From contig NW_014575561.1 in assembly GCF_000708205.1 (NCBI RefSeq), positions 1,176,577 through 1,240,576 on the forward strand: 64,000 nt of DNA, written 5' to 3'. Source of the stretch: Mixia osmundae IAM 14324. Taxonomy: Eukaryota > Basidiomycota > Mixiomycetes > Mixiales > Mixiaceae. Positions 34,422 to 45,560 of the stretch are shown in pieces. The stretch's first letter is position 1; each line of letters starts with the position of its first letter. The notes under the pieces were generated by a model. That model had not been told where the DNA came from, searched no databases, and saw only the letters and a list, made by a program, of their open reading frames with translations. The position numbers and the translations under genes are program-made.

Positions 34422-35724
34422 ATGGCGGCTCAAGGCAGCTCTTCCTCTGCGCTGCTCACCATCGAACCCGCATGCAGGAGCAGGACGCTCCTCTTCCTGT
34501 CCTACAGAGACTCGTCCTCTCGACCCCGACGGCGACTAAAGCCTTACTACGACGATGATGACGGCTCGAGCTACCCTCCTGCACGCTATGATAGGAAGGG
34601 CAAGCAACGTGCCAGGGCAGGGGCGGGCGACGAGGACCGTACAGGTCTCCTCGCGCATGCTAATGGCTCGAATGGGTACCACGAGACAATCGACATGGAT
34701 GACACGCTACCGCCCAAATGGTCAGCCTCGGCCGCTCTACAGTGCCACGGTACTCATCTAAGACATGTCAGGATGGATCACGTAGACAGGGTGGAGGAGT
34801 TCCTCGAGCGCGCAAAGCCAAAGATGGCACAACTCGACAAGCTACACGCTCGTCACCTGCTGCCCAGCTTCGTGGATCGCTCTCCCGAGGAACGAGAGAT
34901 CGAAGTCCTCACAAGCGATATCACTAATGACTTCCGGCAAGCTCACGCGGCTATACAACGCGTCACTCTGCTTGCAAAGAGCATGGCAGCCGACTCCTCT
35001 TCATCGACCGATATTGTCGTAATACAAAATGTCAGAACTGCGCTCGCTTCGAAGCTCCAAGACGTCTCGAGTGTCTTTCGAAAGAGGCAGAGCAACTATC
35101 TCAAGCGTTCGTCACCCCAAAGCTCTTTTCCGTGACTTCACTGATAAGGGATGTGCAGAGCTAAAAGGCTACGAATTGCGCAACCAGGATCTGTATGCTG
35201 CCACGGGTCAGAACGAGAGTGCGAGCACGCAAGCGGCAGTGGATGATGACGTCAAGCTGGTCAGACTGCTCGTCGTCTCCTGATCACCCGCGCTGAACCT
35301 CGAGCAGTCTCAAAACGAATTGCAATCGCAGTCGCTTTTTATGCGCGAGGAAGAACAGACGGCCGCTATTCAGCAACGCGATCAAGAGATTGCCAATATA
35401 GCCCGATCTATCACGGATCTGGCAGACCTGTTCAAGGATCTGTCGAGTATAGTCATCGATCAAGGGACGATGCTCGATCGGATCGACTATAACGTCGAGC
35501 AAATGGCTGTCGACGTCAAGGCTTCAGTAGAGGAGCTACAGACTGCCATGTCGTGCGCCTTGTTCTGCTGCTCTCCTACTGAAAGCTAAGAGCTCCTGAA
35601 CAGCTACCAGCGACGCTCAGGGAAATGCCGCATCATCTTTCTGCTCGTGCTGCTCATCGTTGGCGCGGTCATTGTACTTATCTACAAGCCACGACGTAGA
35701 GGCCCGCCGGCAGCGCCGCCGTGA
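34422..35724 (+). CDS. TLG2: t-SNARE Tlg2 / syntaxin-16 homologue
   Basis: Qa-SNARE for endosome-to-TGN fusion. Exons 34422-35106, 35159-35259, 35308-35549 and 35604-35724 give 382 residues. Near the N-terminus RTLLFLSYRDS is the typical Tlg2 start; next come the Habc region (VEEFLERAKPKMAQLDKLH) and the SNARE helix (IANIARSITDLADLFKDLSSIVIDQGTMLDRIDYNVEQ, shown in part). The tail anchor IIFLLVLLIVGAVIVLIY follows, with a short basic end. All three introns are GT-AG (48-54 nt). In-frame ATG 34272 exists upstream but adds an unlikely Arg-rich leader. Divergent from the phosphatase gene, 148 bp apart. Confidence 0.92.
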
Positions 35725-35750
35725 CACATGCGTCATCGTCAAGCAATGCA

Positions 35751-37035
35751 TTAGAGCTTGCTGTCCTGCTTTTTCGACTGTCTCACAGTGACCTGCCTCT
35801 GCTGTTAGCAAGGGGTAGAGATTGCGAGGGGAAACACGAACGACAGCCTTGCCCCAGGTCTCTCGATTGGTGAGCGCTTTGAGGCCGGCTGTGACAGACT
35901 CGAGACCGACGAATTGCTTGTCATAGACTGCCGGCCGCAGCTTGCCTTGCCTGATCAATTCGAGCAGGGCCGACCAGACCTCCGGAATCTTCCCTTGTTC
36001 GTTCTTGGAGTAGGCTCCCCAATGCACGCCCACGAGACTGATGTTCTTGAGCAAGACCAGGTTCATCGGTATCTTCTCGATATTGCCTGCCGCAAAGCCG
36101 ACGACGATAGCCCGTCCATTCCACGCGATGCATTTGAGCGACGGTCTGCTCTTCACCATCAGCGCGCTCCACAGCTGCGAAAACACGGAGCTGACAAGAT
36201 CATGCCAACGGGATCATAGACAATGTCGACCCCTTTGCCCTTTGTAAGCTTCAAGACTTCCTTTTGCCAGCCCTCCTTGGTGTAGTCCAGTGCGTGGTCT
36301 GCGCCACCCTGCTTCTTTGCTACTTCCAGCTTAGCCGCGCTGCCTGCAGTAGCTATGACCTTGGCGCCCAGCGCTTTGGCGATCTGGACCGCTGCCAGTC
36401 CTACGCCGCCTGCCGCCGCATGGACTAGTACCCAGTCGTCGCGTTTCAGACTGCAGGACAATCATTCAGCCTTTGCGTCCGTCTTGTGTGAGCGACCGAC
36501 TTGGCACGAGTGATGAGACCGGCGTAGGATGTTCTGCAGCATGTGTGAGCTCCGGCCGGAAGTGAGTCATGAGGACGGGTGCGACGTACGGGTACGTGAT
36601 GAACAAGCCAGATGCCTGCTCGAAAGACAGACCGTCTGGTATCTCGATCAGCTGCCGGAAATCGGCCGACACCTTCTCGGCAAAGCTGCCTTGGGATGCG
36701 CCAAAGACTCTCGTCTGGCCTGCCTTGAAGGGGCACCCTTGCGGAATCGGCGAAGTGGCAGATATAACGCCCGAGAATTCGACGCCTGGCGAGTATGGAA
36801 ACGGTGGCTGGTTCTGGTATTTGCCCTGGATAACGAGGCATCAGAGTGGCGATGGAGGGAGATGCAAACAGAGATCTGCCTGGACTTGGAGAGCGTCGAA
36901 GAAGTTGAGAGCGGCCGAGTGTACATCGATCAAGACTTCGTTGGCTTTGGGTACAGGATCTGGCGCATCAGTGACGAGATGCTTGGGCAGCTCCTCGACG
37001 CTCTTGAGATGCTCATTGAGGACGTAAGCTCGCAT
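35751..37035 (-). CDS. Quinone oxidoreductase (MDR family) with peroxisomal SKL end
   Basis: Zinc-free medium-chain reductase of the NADPH:quinone oxidoreductase type, 343 residues in six exons (37035-36880, 36825-36590, 36533-36501, 36450-36196, 36145-35836, 35792-35751). Landmarks: LNFFDALQVQGKYQNQPPFPYSPG, ITYPTSYAGLITRA, VHAAAGGVGLAAVQIAKALGA, DPVGMILPSLKCIAWNG and VGFAAGNIEKIP. The last intron (35793-35835, 43 nt) leads to a terminal exon ending KQDSKL, a type 1 peroxisomal targeting signal. Without it the frame runs on into non-conserved sequence. The first intron probably uses a GC donor (36826-36879); a GT choice six bases upstream in the transcript is possible but drops VQ. Confidence 0.88.
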
Positions 37036-37102
37036 GTCGTCTGACCGGCTACTCCGTCACGCTGACGCGACCGGCAGCAGTTCTAGCAGCTGGCCCGGCA
37101 CG

Positions 37103-38242
37103 ATGACGACGATGGAGCGTGCACTCAATCGACTGTATGAGCAAGTCAGGGGTCAACACGGCACCCAAGGCCTCTTCATGGCCACGCATGCCTTGCTCTG
37201 CTCCATCGGAGTCACTTCGCCTGCCGCGCTTCTCCTCAACATCAACGCTCCCTTTGGCAAATTTGCCATGGACCGAAGCTATCTCAACCTCAACGGTAAT
37301 ACAGCCTGGCTTGTCATGGAGTTTGTGTCACCATTGACCTTTGTGCTATCTGTTTGTGGCCCGCCACTGTCGGGTCGGCCATTCACATGGCAGTTTGAGG
37401 CGCAAAAGTCGATCTTTGGCGCATCATTCTCAGACACCCTGGCAGAGTTGACCCCCACGCTGCCGACATTGGATCTGCTGAATGCCCTCACACTACCGAG
37501 CAAGGTGCTCGCAATTCTGTTCATCGTTCACTATGCCAATCGATCTGTCATCTCCACTTTACGTCAGCCTACCGCACGCGCACCCATCCACTTCTTGCCC
37601 TTCATCATGGCATGCTTCTTCAATCTCGCCAATGGCTTCCTCATGGGTAGCTGGGTCGGAGGCAGAACACGCACTACGACGAGTATGTTTCTCACCGGCG
37701 GTCAGCGCGGCGGTTTACCGGGTGATGCTGCTGCATCTCCACTCTTCTGGCTCGGCATCTCGCTTTGGCTCTTTGGCTTTGTCGGCAATTTGGTACACGA
37801 TGAGATCCTCTACAATCTTCGCAGAGCCAAACAGGGCGAGACCAGACCGCGGTATTCAATCCCGCGCGGACTCATGTACGATGCGCCGTTCGGTGGCATC
37901 TCGCATCCTGCTTATCTCTGCGAATGGATAGAATGGACGGGCTATGCCCTAGCAGCATCGTCCGTCATCGGCGTCGCGCCACCTTTGCCGATTGCGACAG
38001 GCGCACAGCCTTCGACTCTGTTCGATCTATCGAGATGGCTGCCTAAGCCACTCAGGCGCTCGATCGTGCCCCGCCATCCCATGCGGTCGCCTTTGACCTA
38101 TCTCGGCCCGCCATGGGTCTTTGTCGCGCTCGAAGTATCGGCTATGCTGCCGCGTGCGATCAGTGGGCACAAGTGGTACAAAGCTCAATTCGGCAACGAG
38201 CTGCCCAAGTCACGCAAAGCAATCTTCCCCGGCATTCTCTAG
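37103..38242 (+). CDS. Steroid 5-alpha-reductase-like membrane enzyme
   Basis: A single exon of 379 residues with 6-7 hydrophobic segments. The C-terminal domain matches 3-oxo-5-alpha-steroid 4-dehydrogenase (GISLWLFGFVGNLVHDEILYNLRR; YSIPRGLMYDAPFGGISHPAYLCEWIEWTGYA; HKWYKAQFG). In this family the C-terminal region binds NADPH at the ER membrane and reduces a C=C bond of a steroid or lipid. The substrate cannot be read from sequence. ATG 37103 is preferred; an upstream in-frame ATG (37034) overlaps the start codon of the divergent oxidoreductase. Confidence 0.87.
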   Translation: MTTMERALNRLYEQVRGQHGTQGLFMATHALLCSIGVTSPAALLLNINAPFGKFAMDRSYLNLNGNTAWLVMEFVSPLTFVLSVCGPPLSGRPFTWQFEAQKSIFGASFSDTLAELTPTLPTLDLLNALTLPSKVLAILFIVHYANRSVISTLRQPTARAPIHFLPFIMACFFNLANGFLMGSWVGGRTRTTTSMFLTGGQRGGLPGDAAASPLFWLGISLWLFGFVGNLVHDEILYNLRRAKQGETRPRYSIPRGLMYDAPFGGISHPAYLCEWIEWTGYALAASSVIGVAPPLPIATGAQPSTLFDLSRWLPKPLRRSIVPRHPMRSPLTYLGPPWVFVALEVSAMLPRAISGHKWYKAQFGNELPKSRKAIFPGIL

Positions 38243-38355
38243 TTCGCATACGGTAATAGTGTCAAACAACAGCTCTGCTCCAACGGATGTCTACTGAATC
38301 GAGTATACCAACGCGAGAGGATCAGTCCGGATACGCCAGCATGCGATTCAGCTCG

Positions 38356-39665
38356 TCAACGCACGAGATCGTCTTGCCAAGCCCTCCTTGGATGCATCTC
38401 GTCGCGTTCGCCAGACGCTTTCCCGGGCGAGAGCCCCAGGTATTCCGCCGTAGCCAGTCGTACGATGAGTGCCCACGCATGGATCGTCGGCAAGTCGAGC
38501 CCCGATGCATCGTCCTGCTCTAGCCTGTCAGTCGATGCAGGGGCAAGGTGCAAGATGCTTACGCGTAGTGTGTGCCACACTGCGGGAAAGGGTGCCGGGA
38601 TGAGATGCACAATGGGCACGCCTCGATGCAAGAACGGAATGTGATCGTCTGTATACTTTTCTGAGCTTCGGGCGGGACTGAATGGGAGGGGAGTGCACCT
38701 TCTATGCCATATACCGGCCGGTCGTGCCCTGGCAAAGGGAAAAAGCTCCGTCCCTTCTCGTCATCATGATCAGAGCGCCAGTTGTCGCCCTCTCGATCGG
38801 ACCAGAGATGTCCGTTGCGACCCAAGCGATCTTCAGCGTTTCTGATTACATTGTAATACCATTTTGTCTGTCCATAGAAGTTGGGCACATTGGGCGAAGG
38901 TGTGCCGAGCAAGTCCAGCAGAACCAAGACATCTATTGCGCCTAGCTCATTGGCGGACCGTGCGGTAACCGCAGTAGGCGAATTGGATGGCTTGGACCAC
39001 ATCTCAGCCAGTGCACGGGCTCCGTAGATCGAATCTGTGTCTGTCCATCGCTCAAAGGCCTCCTCGCCGTCAAAGATGACGATCTGCAGCGTCGTCCTCG
39101 GGCCACGCTCCTCTGACTCTTCCCAGGCACGCCGTTTCTCGTCCAACCAGGGTGTCAGGGCTTCTGCGACGTCCATGATGACTGCAGTAGGCACCGCGCT
39201 ATCCGTCGCGCCGACGAACGTATTCATTGGCGAGCGCGGAAAGTATTTGGAGTCGATGTGTGCAGACAGGATGAGCTTGAGCTCCGCCTCTGGATCGTGT
39301 GTGAAGACGAGGTTGGTCATCTTGATGCTGCCGATGGGCGTAGAAGCTTCAAATTCATGTTCGTCAAGCTGCCAAGTCGGTTTGCCGGATGCTTTGGTCG
39401 AGGATTTGCTCAGATCTGCAAAGGCTTGCTTGATCTGCTTCTGGATCGCTATGAGGGCATCTGAGCCCGCAACACGAGGCACGAGGAAGCTCGCTAGCCT
39501 CGAACTAGGATCGTCATAGTCGAGTGAGCTCAAGTCGGACAGCGCCAACAGCGGCTCGAGGTGATCGTCTGCGAGTGCCTGGTACGATCTCGCTCGTAGT
39601 TCTGCTTCTGCAAAGACGAGTCGACATGCCAGCAAGACGAGGGGGAGGCCCTTCCGCAAGATCAT
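38356..39665 (-). CDS. Glutaminyl-peptide cyclotransferase (M28 family), secretory
   Basis: Exons 39665-38699, 38648-38563 and 38514-38356 give 403 residues. The signal peptide or anchor is MILRKGLPLVLLACRLVFAEA. Zinc-site and core residues appear in order: LSAHIDSKYF, GATDSAVPTA, IFDGEEAF, DLLGTPSP and GIEDDHIPFLHRGVPIVHLIP, then FPAVWHTLRDD. This matches QPCT, which forms N-terminal pyroglutamate in the secretory pathway. Both introns are GT-AG; the second (38515-38562, 48 nt) is frame-neutral and stop-free, so retention would add 16 residues next to the active-site loop. ATG 39707 is an in-frame alternative start. Confidence 0.9.
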
Positions 39666-39960
39666 GGACACCAAAAGCCCCCTGCCCGCCTTGCTGAGCC
39701 GGCGCAATTCTTGTCGATCGCCTTCGCGTCAGCTCGTCGAACCGACGTGACCGCGTTCCGGCCCTGACTCATCCTCTGCAGCTCTCATCTTTGCGGAGAC
39801 GCTCTTGTTTGGCACGCCGAGCGGAAGACTTGGAGTAGGTACTCATGATCAGAGCTGCCTGAGACTGTGCTTACGACTACCGCCGCGCGACAGGCAGCGC
39901 TCCAGGTTGAGGCGTGACCGGGCAAGGAGCTCGAGCCGGACACACGTCCGCGCCTACACG

Positions 39961-42584
39961 ATGACAGACCAGCTGGATCACGATGAGCACCACATCGAGC
40001 CGAGCTTGACGACCTCGCGCTATTCGCGTCTGACCCTTGCGCCTGCAACTCGTCGGACGACCGTGACGACGACGACGACGACGACAGTCCATTTTGAGCC
40101 CATCATCTTGCCCAGTCCTGCTCTGCCCAGGATCAGCTATTCTGGCAATCCTCACGCGAGTGGATCCGCATGGACGGAAGAGACGCACGCAGACGAGGAT
40201 AGCATGGCTTTGGATGAGAATACGGATAGGTTCGTATGGCCCTCACAGAGCACACTAGACGGCAAGAGATACCCACTCGCGGCGCAACCTGTACCTGCCT
40301 CTCTCCGACAATTTCAGCTCAAGCTCGGCGCGCTCACCGGCGTTCTAGAGCGCGATGTCATCACAGCCATGCCGAATGACTCCCATCTGCCGTCAGGCCA
40401 AACGACCTTGGCAACCTCTCAGCCACACGCAGAATCGCGATCATCAGGACCGCCACGCAAGCGTATGCGCGGATCATATACCCCCACGCGAGACGAGGCC
40501 AATGAGGCCTTGAGAAGTAGTCTTTATGACAGCCTGCCATCGCCACTCATCTCGCCCAAGACCGAGGATCAACAGCCCGAACTTACCTCGGCCCCTGCAC
40601 ATGCTCAGCGCAAGCTCGTCTCACCATCGGGAGCCGCTCCGCCCGGAGAGACCACCATACAGAGACAGATCGTCGGCGATCCCCTCGACCTGGGAGATGG
40701 TCGCGAGCTTGCTGCCTTGCTATCCCTGCCACAGCTCGTCGAGCGATTCGCCAGCTACCCCTCAAGTCTACAGTCTCACATCCTTTATTCGTTGCTGCAA
40801 CGCTCTCCCATCCCCGTCATCCAGAGCATGCACGCCATCACGTCTTTCGCCCTCAAGCGCGACTTTCTCACCGATCTGCCACCAGAGCTTGCAGTCTTGA
40901 TTCTCTGTCATCTCGACATCAAGTCATTGAGCAAGGCAAGTCGAGTATCTCACAGATGGCGACAACTCATCAATGGCGAAGGCAAGATCTGGCAACGTCG
41001 GTTACAAGATGATGATCTCTGGGTAGGCGGGGACAGCGAAGCGAATGAAGCCAAGTCGCTAGAACTCGGCGAGCGATTGAGCGATCAAGAAAAATTCTAT
41101 CAGCTCTGGATCAATGGCGAATGGGACGAGCACTATGATCGAGAAGCTGCAGCGATACCTACCGCAGGAAAGATCGAGGCTGTCCGCCGCCCTGTCCGGG
41201 CACGCTCAGCAGATCGCGAAGATGCGCGTGAAGACCGAGCGACAGCGCAAGAGGAGTTGCGGAAAGACCTGCTGATCAGCAAACACGGTCATCCTTTCAA
41301 GCTTGTCTATCAAGAGCGAGTGTTGCGTAAGCGGCGGTGGGCGAGCGTGCAGCCCCATCGCGTCGTCTTTCCTGGCGAATCCAATGCAGTCGTCACCTGT
41401 CTGCAATTCGACTCGGACAAGATCGTGTCCGCCTCGGATGAGCATGCCATCAATATTTTTCACACCAAGACAGGTGCGCTCATCAAGAAGCTCGAAGGTC
41501 ACGGAGGCGGAGTATGGGCGCTTGAATATGTTGGCAATGTGCTCGTGTCAGGCTCAACGGACCGTACCGTTCGTGTCTGGAATCTGGCTACAGGCGCATG
41601 TACGCACGTCTTTCATGGTCACACGAGCACAGTACGGTGTCTTCAGATCGTCCGACCGCAAAACGTCAACCCGGATCCGCAAGGCGAACCCGTATGGGAG
41701 CCGCCGTATCCTCTCATCGTGACCGGGTCGCGTGATTCGTATCTGCGGGTCTGGAAGCTGCCTCCCATGGATCGGCACAAAGCGTCTGATCCTTATGTGC
41801 CGATGTCACCCTCTGATCCCGATGTCACCCAAGATGTGACGACCAATGTACACCACCTTTACTTGCTCGCTGGCCATCGCAATCCCGTCAGGGCGCTGGC
41901 AGCGCATGGTCGCACACTTATTTCTGGCTCGTACGACACGACTGTGCGCGTCTGGGATCTCTTGACGGGATCCTGTCTCTTCACATTCGAAGGGCATCAG
42001 TCAAAGGTCTATAGCGTCGTGTACGATCATGCGCGACAGCAGTGTGCATCTGGCTCTATGGATGGCACGGTCCGTTTATGGTCGACTGCAACGGGCGAAT
42101 GCGTGCGGGTACTGGAGGGTCACGAATCGCTCGTCGGCTTGCTAGGCCTCAGCTGCAATTTCCTCGTAAGCGCAGCCGCTGACGCTACGTTGCGTGTGTG
42201 GGATCCCATCAGCGGCGAGTGCAAGAAGGTACTCACAGCCCACCAAGGCGCGATCACATGCTTCCAACACGACGATTTCAAAGTCGTCTCTGGCAGCGAT
42301 GGCTCGCTCAAGCTCTGGGATATCCGAGACGGTACATTCACGCGCGATCTTATCACCAACCTCACCGGTGTCTGGCAAGTCGGCTTTTTCAAGCAGCTCT
42401 GCGTCATCGTCGTCCAACGCGAGGGTCAGAGCGAGTATAATGGTTCGTCGCGTCTTCAACAGTCAGATACAGGCTAATGGTTGCGACAGTACTTGACTTT
42501 GGAGACGTCAGCTCCAAACATCTCCTGCAGCTACAACGAGATTCGCTCGCCTTGCGAGGCAGCACATCATCAGACTGTAGCTAA
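39961..42584 (+). CDS. CDC4: F-box/WD40 protein Cdc4, SCF ubiquitin ligase substrate receptor
   Basis: Exons 39961-42442 and 42490-42584 give 858 residues. An F-box lies near residue 305 (DLPPELAVLILCHLDIKSLSKASRVSHRWRQL, in part). Linker motifs (VFPGESNAVVTCLQFD) lead into about eight WD40 blades from residue 470 (LVSGSTDRTVRVWNL; LISGSYDTTVRVWDL; CASGSMDGTVRLWS). Cdc4 recognises phospho-degrons on cell-cycle inhibitors. The 47-nt intron near the end is needed to reach the conserved YNVLDFGD. The N-terminal 290 residues are Ser/Thr/Pro-rich, including a run of nine Thr codons. Another in-frame ATG at 39805 is unlikely. Confidence 0.94.
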
Positions 42585-42899
42585 TCAGCCGGCGCGTTTT
42601 TGTACTGCATGCTTGCTCGCGAAACATGTGCAGGCCACAGCCGTCTCAGCATCCTGTGTGAGCGATAACATGCGCCAATTCATCCGGTGGTTTTGACCTT
42701 GCTAGACCGCGGTGTAGGACCTATCTTCTCACTCTTGATGTGCTGCAAGTCGTCTCGACGCGCGCCGATTTTATTCTGTGTCCGAAATAGACCTGAAGTA
42801 GCGTTGGGCAAAAAAAGCGTATGCACACCTAATTGCATTCGCTCTGTCCGACTTTCTCGTGAGCTGCCTGCGACCAGCGCTGGGCGCCGCGACAAAAAG
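42585..42899. other. Intergenic region between CDC4 and the tRNA gene
   Basis: About 315 bp, with no gene seen. The last bases hold the tRNA terminator. Confidence 0.5.
42894..42898 (-). terminator. RNA polymerase III oligo-T terminator
   Basis: A run of five T on the minus strand begins two bases after the tRNA discriminator base, the usual Pol III stop. Confidence 0.8.
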
Positions 42900-42985
42900 T
42901 GACGAATATGCGGCTTGAACGCATGACCCTCAGATTAATCCAACAGGTATTAGACTGAAGCTCTAACCAACTGAGCTAATCCGCC
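42900..42985 (-). tRNA. tRNA-Ile (AAT), intron-containing
   Basis: The cloverleaf reads GGCGGAT...ATTCGTC as the acceptor stem (with G-T wobbles), GCTC/GAGC as the D stem, AGTTGGTTA as the D loop, and ATGCG-TTCAAGC-CGCAT as the T arm. The anticodon loop is CTAATA, giving AAT, which fits Ile and resembles plant and fungal tRNA-Ile(AAT). An insert of about 12 nt follows position 37, as expected for a tRNA intron. The last pair of the anticodon stem looks like T-T in this folding, so the intron edges and isotype deserve a check. Internal A and B boxes are intact. Confidence 0.85.
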
Positions 42986-43878
42986 TATGCAGATCTGTGA
43001 CATTTAGTCTAATATATAGTTATCATTGCACTAGACAACGTTCACCAGGCTGCAACTCTGCGACGACTGGCAGTCAAAGATGACCGGCTCACATGCAGTG
43101 CCCGTCTAAATGCGACAGAATTAGTCGTCCGTGCTTGCAATCGACGCATTGCCTGCCACTGTACCATCTGGCGGATTCCTGAGACCGCTACAGCACCGAA
43201 AAGCCAAGCTTTGCAAAACAGAGACCCATTTGTATCGGCAGCTGACATGACCAGCATCTCAGATCAGCATTGTCAAAATGTTAATACTTGACTGGCCCCC
43301 TTTCATCAGCAGCAAGGCTGGCTGCACCGTGATAGACTTCGTGACATCAGATCAAACAGCTTGACGGGCAGGCGCAGCTGTCGGCGTGGCTATATTTCAG
43401 ACGTTTGGCAGCGCCTTCACACGCCAACGATCGGGCGTAGCGCTTGCGCGACTTGTGCACTTCAGAGAACAGCGAGACCAGCGCGAGTCGCTCTTGCTCT
43501 TACGACACGCTGAGCAAACTGCACGTCTTCGTCATATACGAGCTTGACGTGACTAGGCCACGCAGTGACCGCTCGGAGAGATCTGCATATGTGAGTATTC
43601 CAATCGTAGCTGGAAGATCTAAGCGCCAGACGCCGGGCCTGTTCCGTGGCAGGAGGGCACACGCGTTCTTTGAGGGCGCTGAATTAGGCATTACGAATAC
43701 GAATTTCCCTGACGTGTAGTGCAACGACATCTGCTTTCGGTATTATAAGGTTCGGCATGAGGACTATGCTCACGAGGGTCAATGGACGAAATGTCGTTCT
43801 TATGTATGCAATCAGGTTTACAGTGTATAACAAATGGATCGTCTATGCGAAGCGGTGCATGTTTGTCAAGCGCCTGGT
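42986..43878. other. Intergenic region, no convincing gene (0.9 kb)
   Basis: It holds short frames on both strands (43042-43257 minus, 43444-43719 plus) without domains or plausible extensions, plus AT-rich patches near 43005-43025 and 43265-43285. It is probably upstream sequence of the tRNA gene and 3' sequence of the desaturase-family gene. Confidence 0.5.
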
Positions 43879-45176
43879 TCATGCAACCTTTTGCTTCTTG
43901 ACGCGCTTGGGGCCAATGATTGCGTACTCTTCGGTATCCTCTCGTTCGGCGCATGTGCCGAATATCGAGTCCCAGACGCGAGTCTGCTTTCCATATCTGT
44001 GAAATTGAAGTCAGCGATGGTCCCGATGATGATCTGGAGTGCGTACGACTGTCCACTACGTCCGTATCGATGATGCAGATCGTGGTCTTCCACGCACAAT
44101 TCGCCACCCCACCACCACAAAAAGCTGCTGGCGAGTGTTGGGAAGTATACGCGGACTCCAGAGTGACCGTAGATCTCGGTAAAGATGAGGACGCATGAGA
44201 TCGGCCAAAGATCGAAGAAATCGAAGCCGGTAGATAGATACGCAATCGTGGGCACGATGAAGAGCTCGATGACCTCCTGGAAGCTATCTGCTTGGATGGC
44301 TTGCACGGGCGTAGGATGCTTCGCGGCGTGATGGCCAGAATGGATGTTCCAGAGCCACTTGACTTGATGGCAAGAACGATGATAGCAGTCTGAAAGCTTT
44401 CGGTCAGCATCATTGCGGCAGCTGATAGATGCGGGCGCACAGAAGGCATAGTCAAGAATGACTTCGAATGCGAAAATCTTGAGTGGTAGCCACACCGACA
44501 ACGTGGGCGCGACAGTGCGATCGTAGCTGTATGCGAACAGGCCGACGACACGGAAGATCAAGAAGATGACTGCGCCTGTAGCTAGTCGCATCTATGAAGA
44601 GGGTCAGGACTGCTAGAAGACAATGGTAGGATGGGCGTACATGGCGCTTGTCTGAAATATGGTCGCGACCTCTGTTTTCTTGATCGAATGTGCCATACTC
44701 GAGCATGTAGTTGTGGAACCGCTTGATCGTCAAGGCTGCGAGCAGGATGAAGAAAAACGCATATGGTACGAAAGCTGCGACGGGGTGCCAGTGCAGGTCG
44801 GGAAAGACTTTGTAGCTGATCCATTGCATCAACATTGGTGGTATGATGAACTTCCACACAAAGATGTGCTCGCTGATGTTGTTGACGACAGGCACTGGCT
44901 GATCCGCCCACTTTGTCGACTTTGCGTACATCTCTGGCGGTCCTAGACCAACACGTAGGACGAGTCCTGCGATAGTGTCAGCATATTGGTGCTGTCATAC
45001 GATCGTCGAGGCGTACCTCGGAGACCGCCGATCTCGTTGACTCGCTGTTCCCAGGTATGTGGTGCACGGCGTTCGACGGCATTACGCTTAGCTGCATCTT
45101 CGGCAGAGAAGTGTGTCGACACCGTCTCTGGCACTACTTCGCTTGCAGTCTGCTTTGCGTGTGCGGTAGAATTCAT
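43879..45176 (-). CDS. Fatty acid hydroxylase / sterol desaturase superfamily enzyme
   Basis: Exons 45176-45017, 44966-44641, 44591-44441, 44389-44050 and 43996-43879 give 364 residues. The di-iron histidine boxes are visible: YHRSCHQVKWLWNIHSGHHAAKHP and the C-terminal EDHDLHHRYGRSGQYGKQTRVWD. Four or so membrane helices precede and separate them. The family hydroxylates or desaturates sterols and sphingoid or fatty acyl chains at the ER; the substrate here is undetermined. All four introns are GT-AG and 49-53 nt. The last is essential: unspliced, the frame loses the conserved YGKQTRVWDSIFGT end. Confidence 0.9.
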
Positions 45177-45560
45177 CTTTGCTCGTCTCTCGCAGCAAGA
45201 TGCAATTGTGGCAATCGTGAGGCAGATGACCGCCTCTTATACAATGTCACGATGGACGTGCAGGGCAATCTTGGCTCCAGCTTCGCCGCGGCTGATTGCG
45301 TCTCAAAATGGCAATCGCCGCCACCGGATATGATGAAACTATTGACGTGTTGGAGAGCTAGCAGCTTCCACGCCCATTGAGATCAACAGGGGCTGCAGGG
45401 CTGTGATCAGCCGCCTTCGCATGGGCGGGGCAGCATATTGGCCGGCTGTGTATGTACCTTTGCCACGTACTGACCCTGATCAGCGCTCGGGCCTCTTTGT
45501 CTGACATCGCTGGCGCGTCCCCTGCAGCTCATCGACAGTACTGCCGGCCATCAGACCGTG
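45177..45560. other. Divergent promoter region
   Basis: 384 bp between the desaturase-family gene and the CAP10 gene. A first exon of the CAP10 gene could be hidden here, but I found no convincing one. Confidence 0.4.

Noticed and set aside
36529-37044. Plus-strand frame of 171 codons
   Set aside because: Antisense to exons 1 and 2 of the quinone oxidoreductase, whose protein is clearly conserved.
43444-43719. Plus-strand frame of 91 codons near the tRNA
   Set aside because: No conserved motif and no plausible exon partners.
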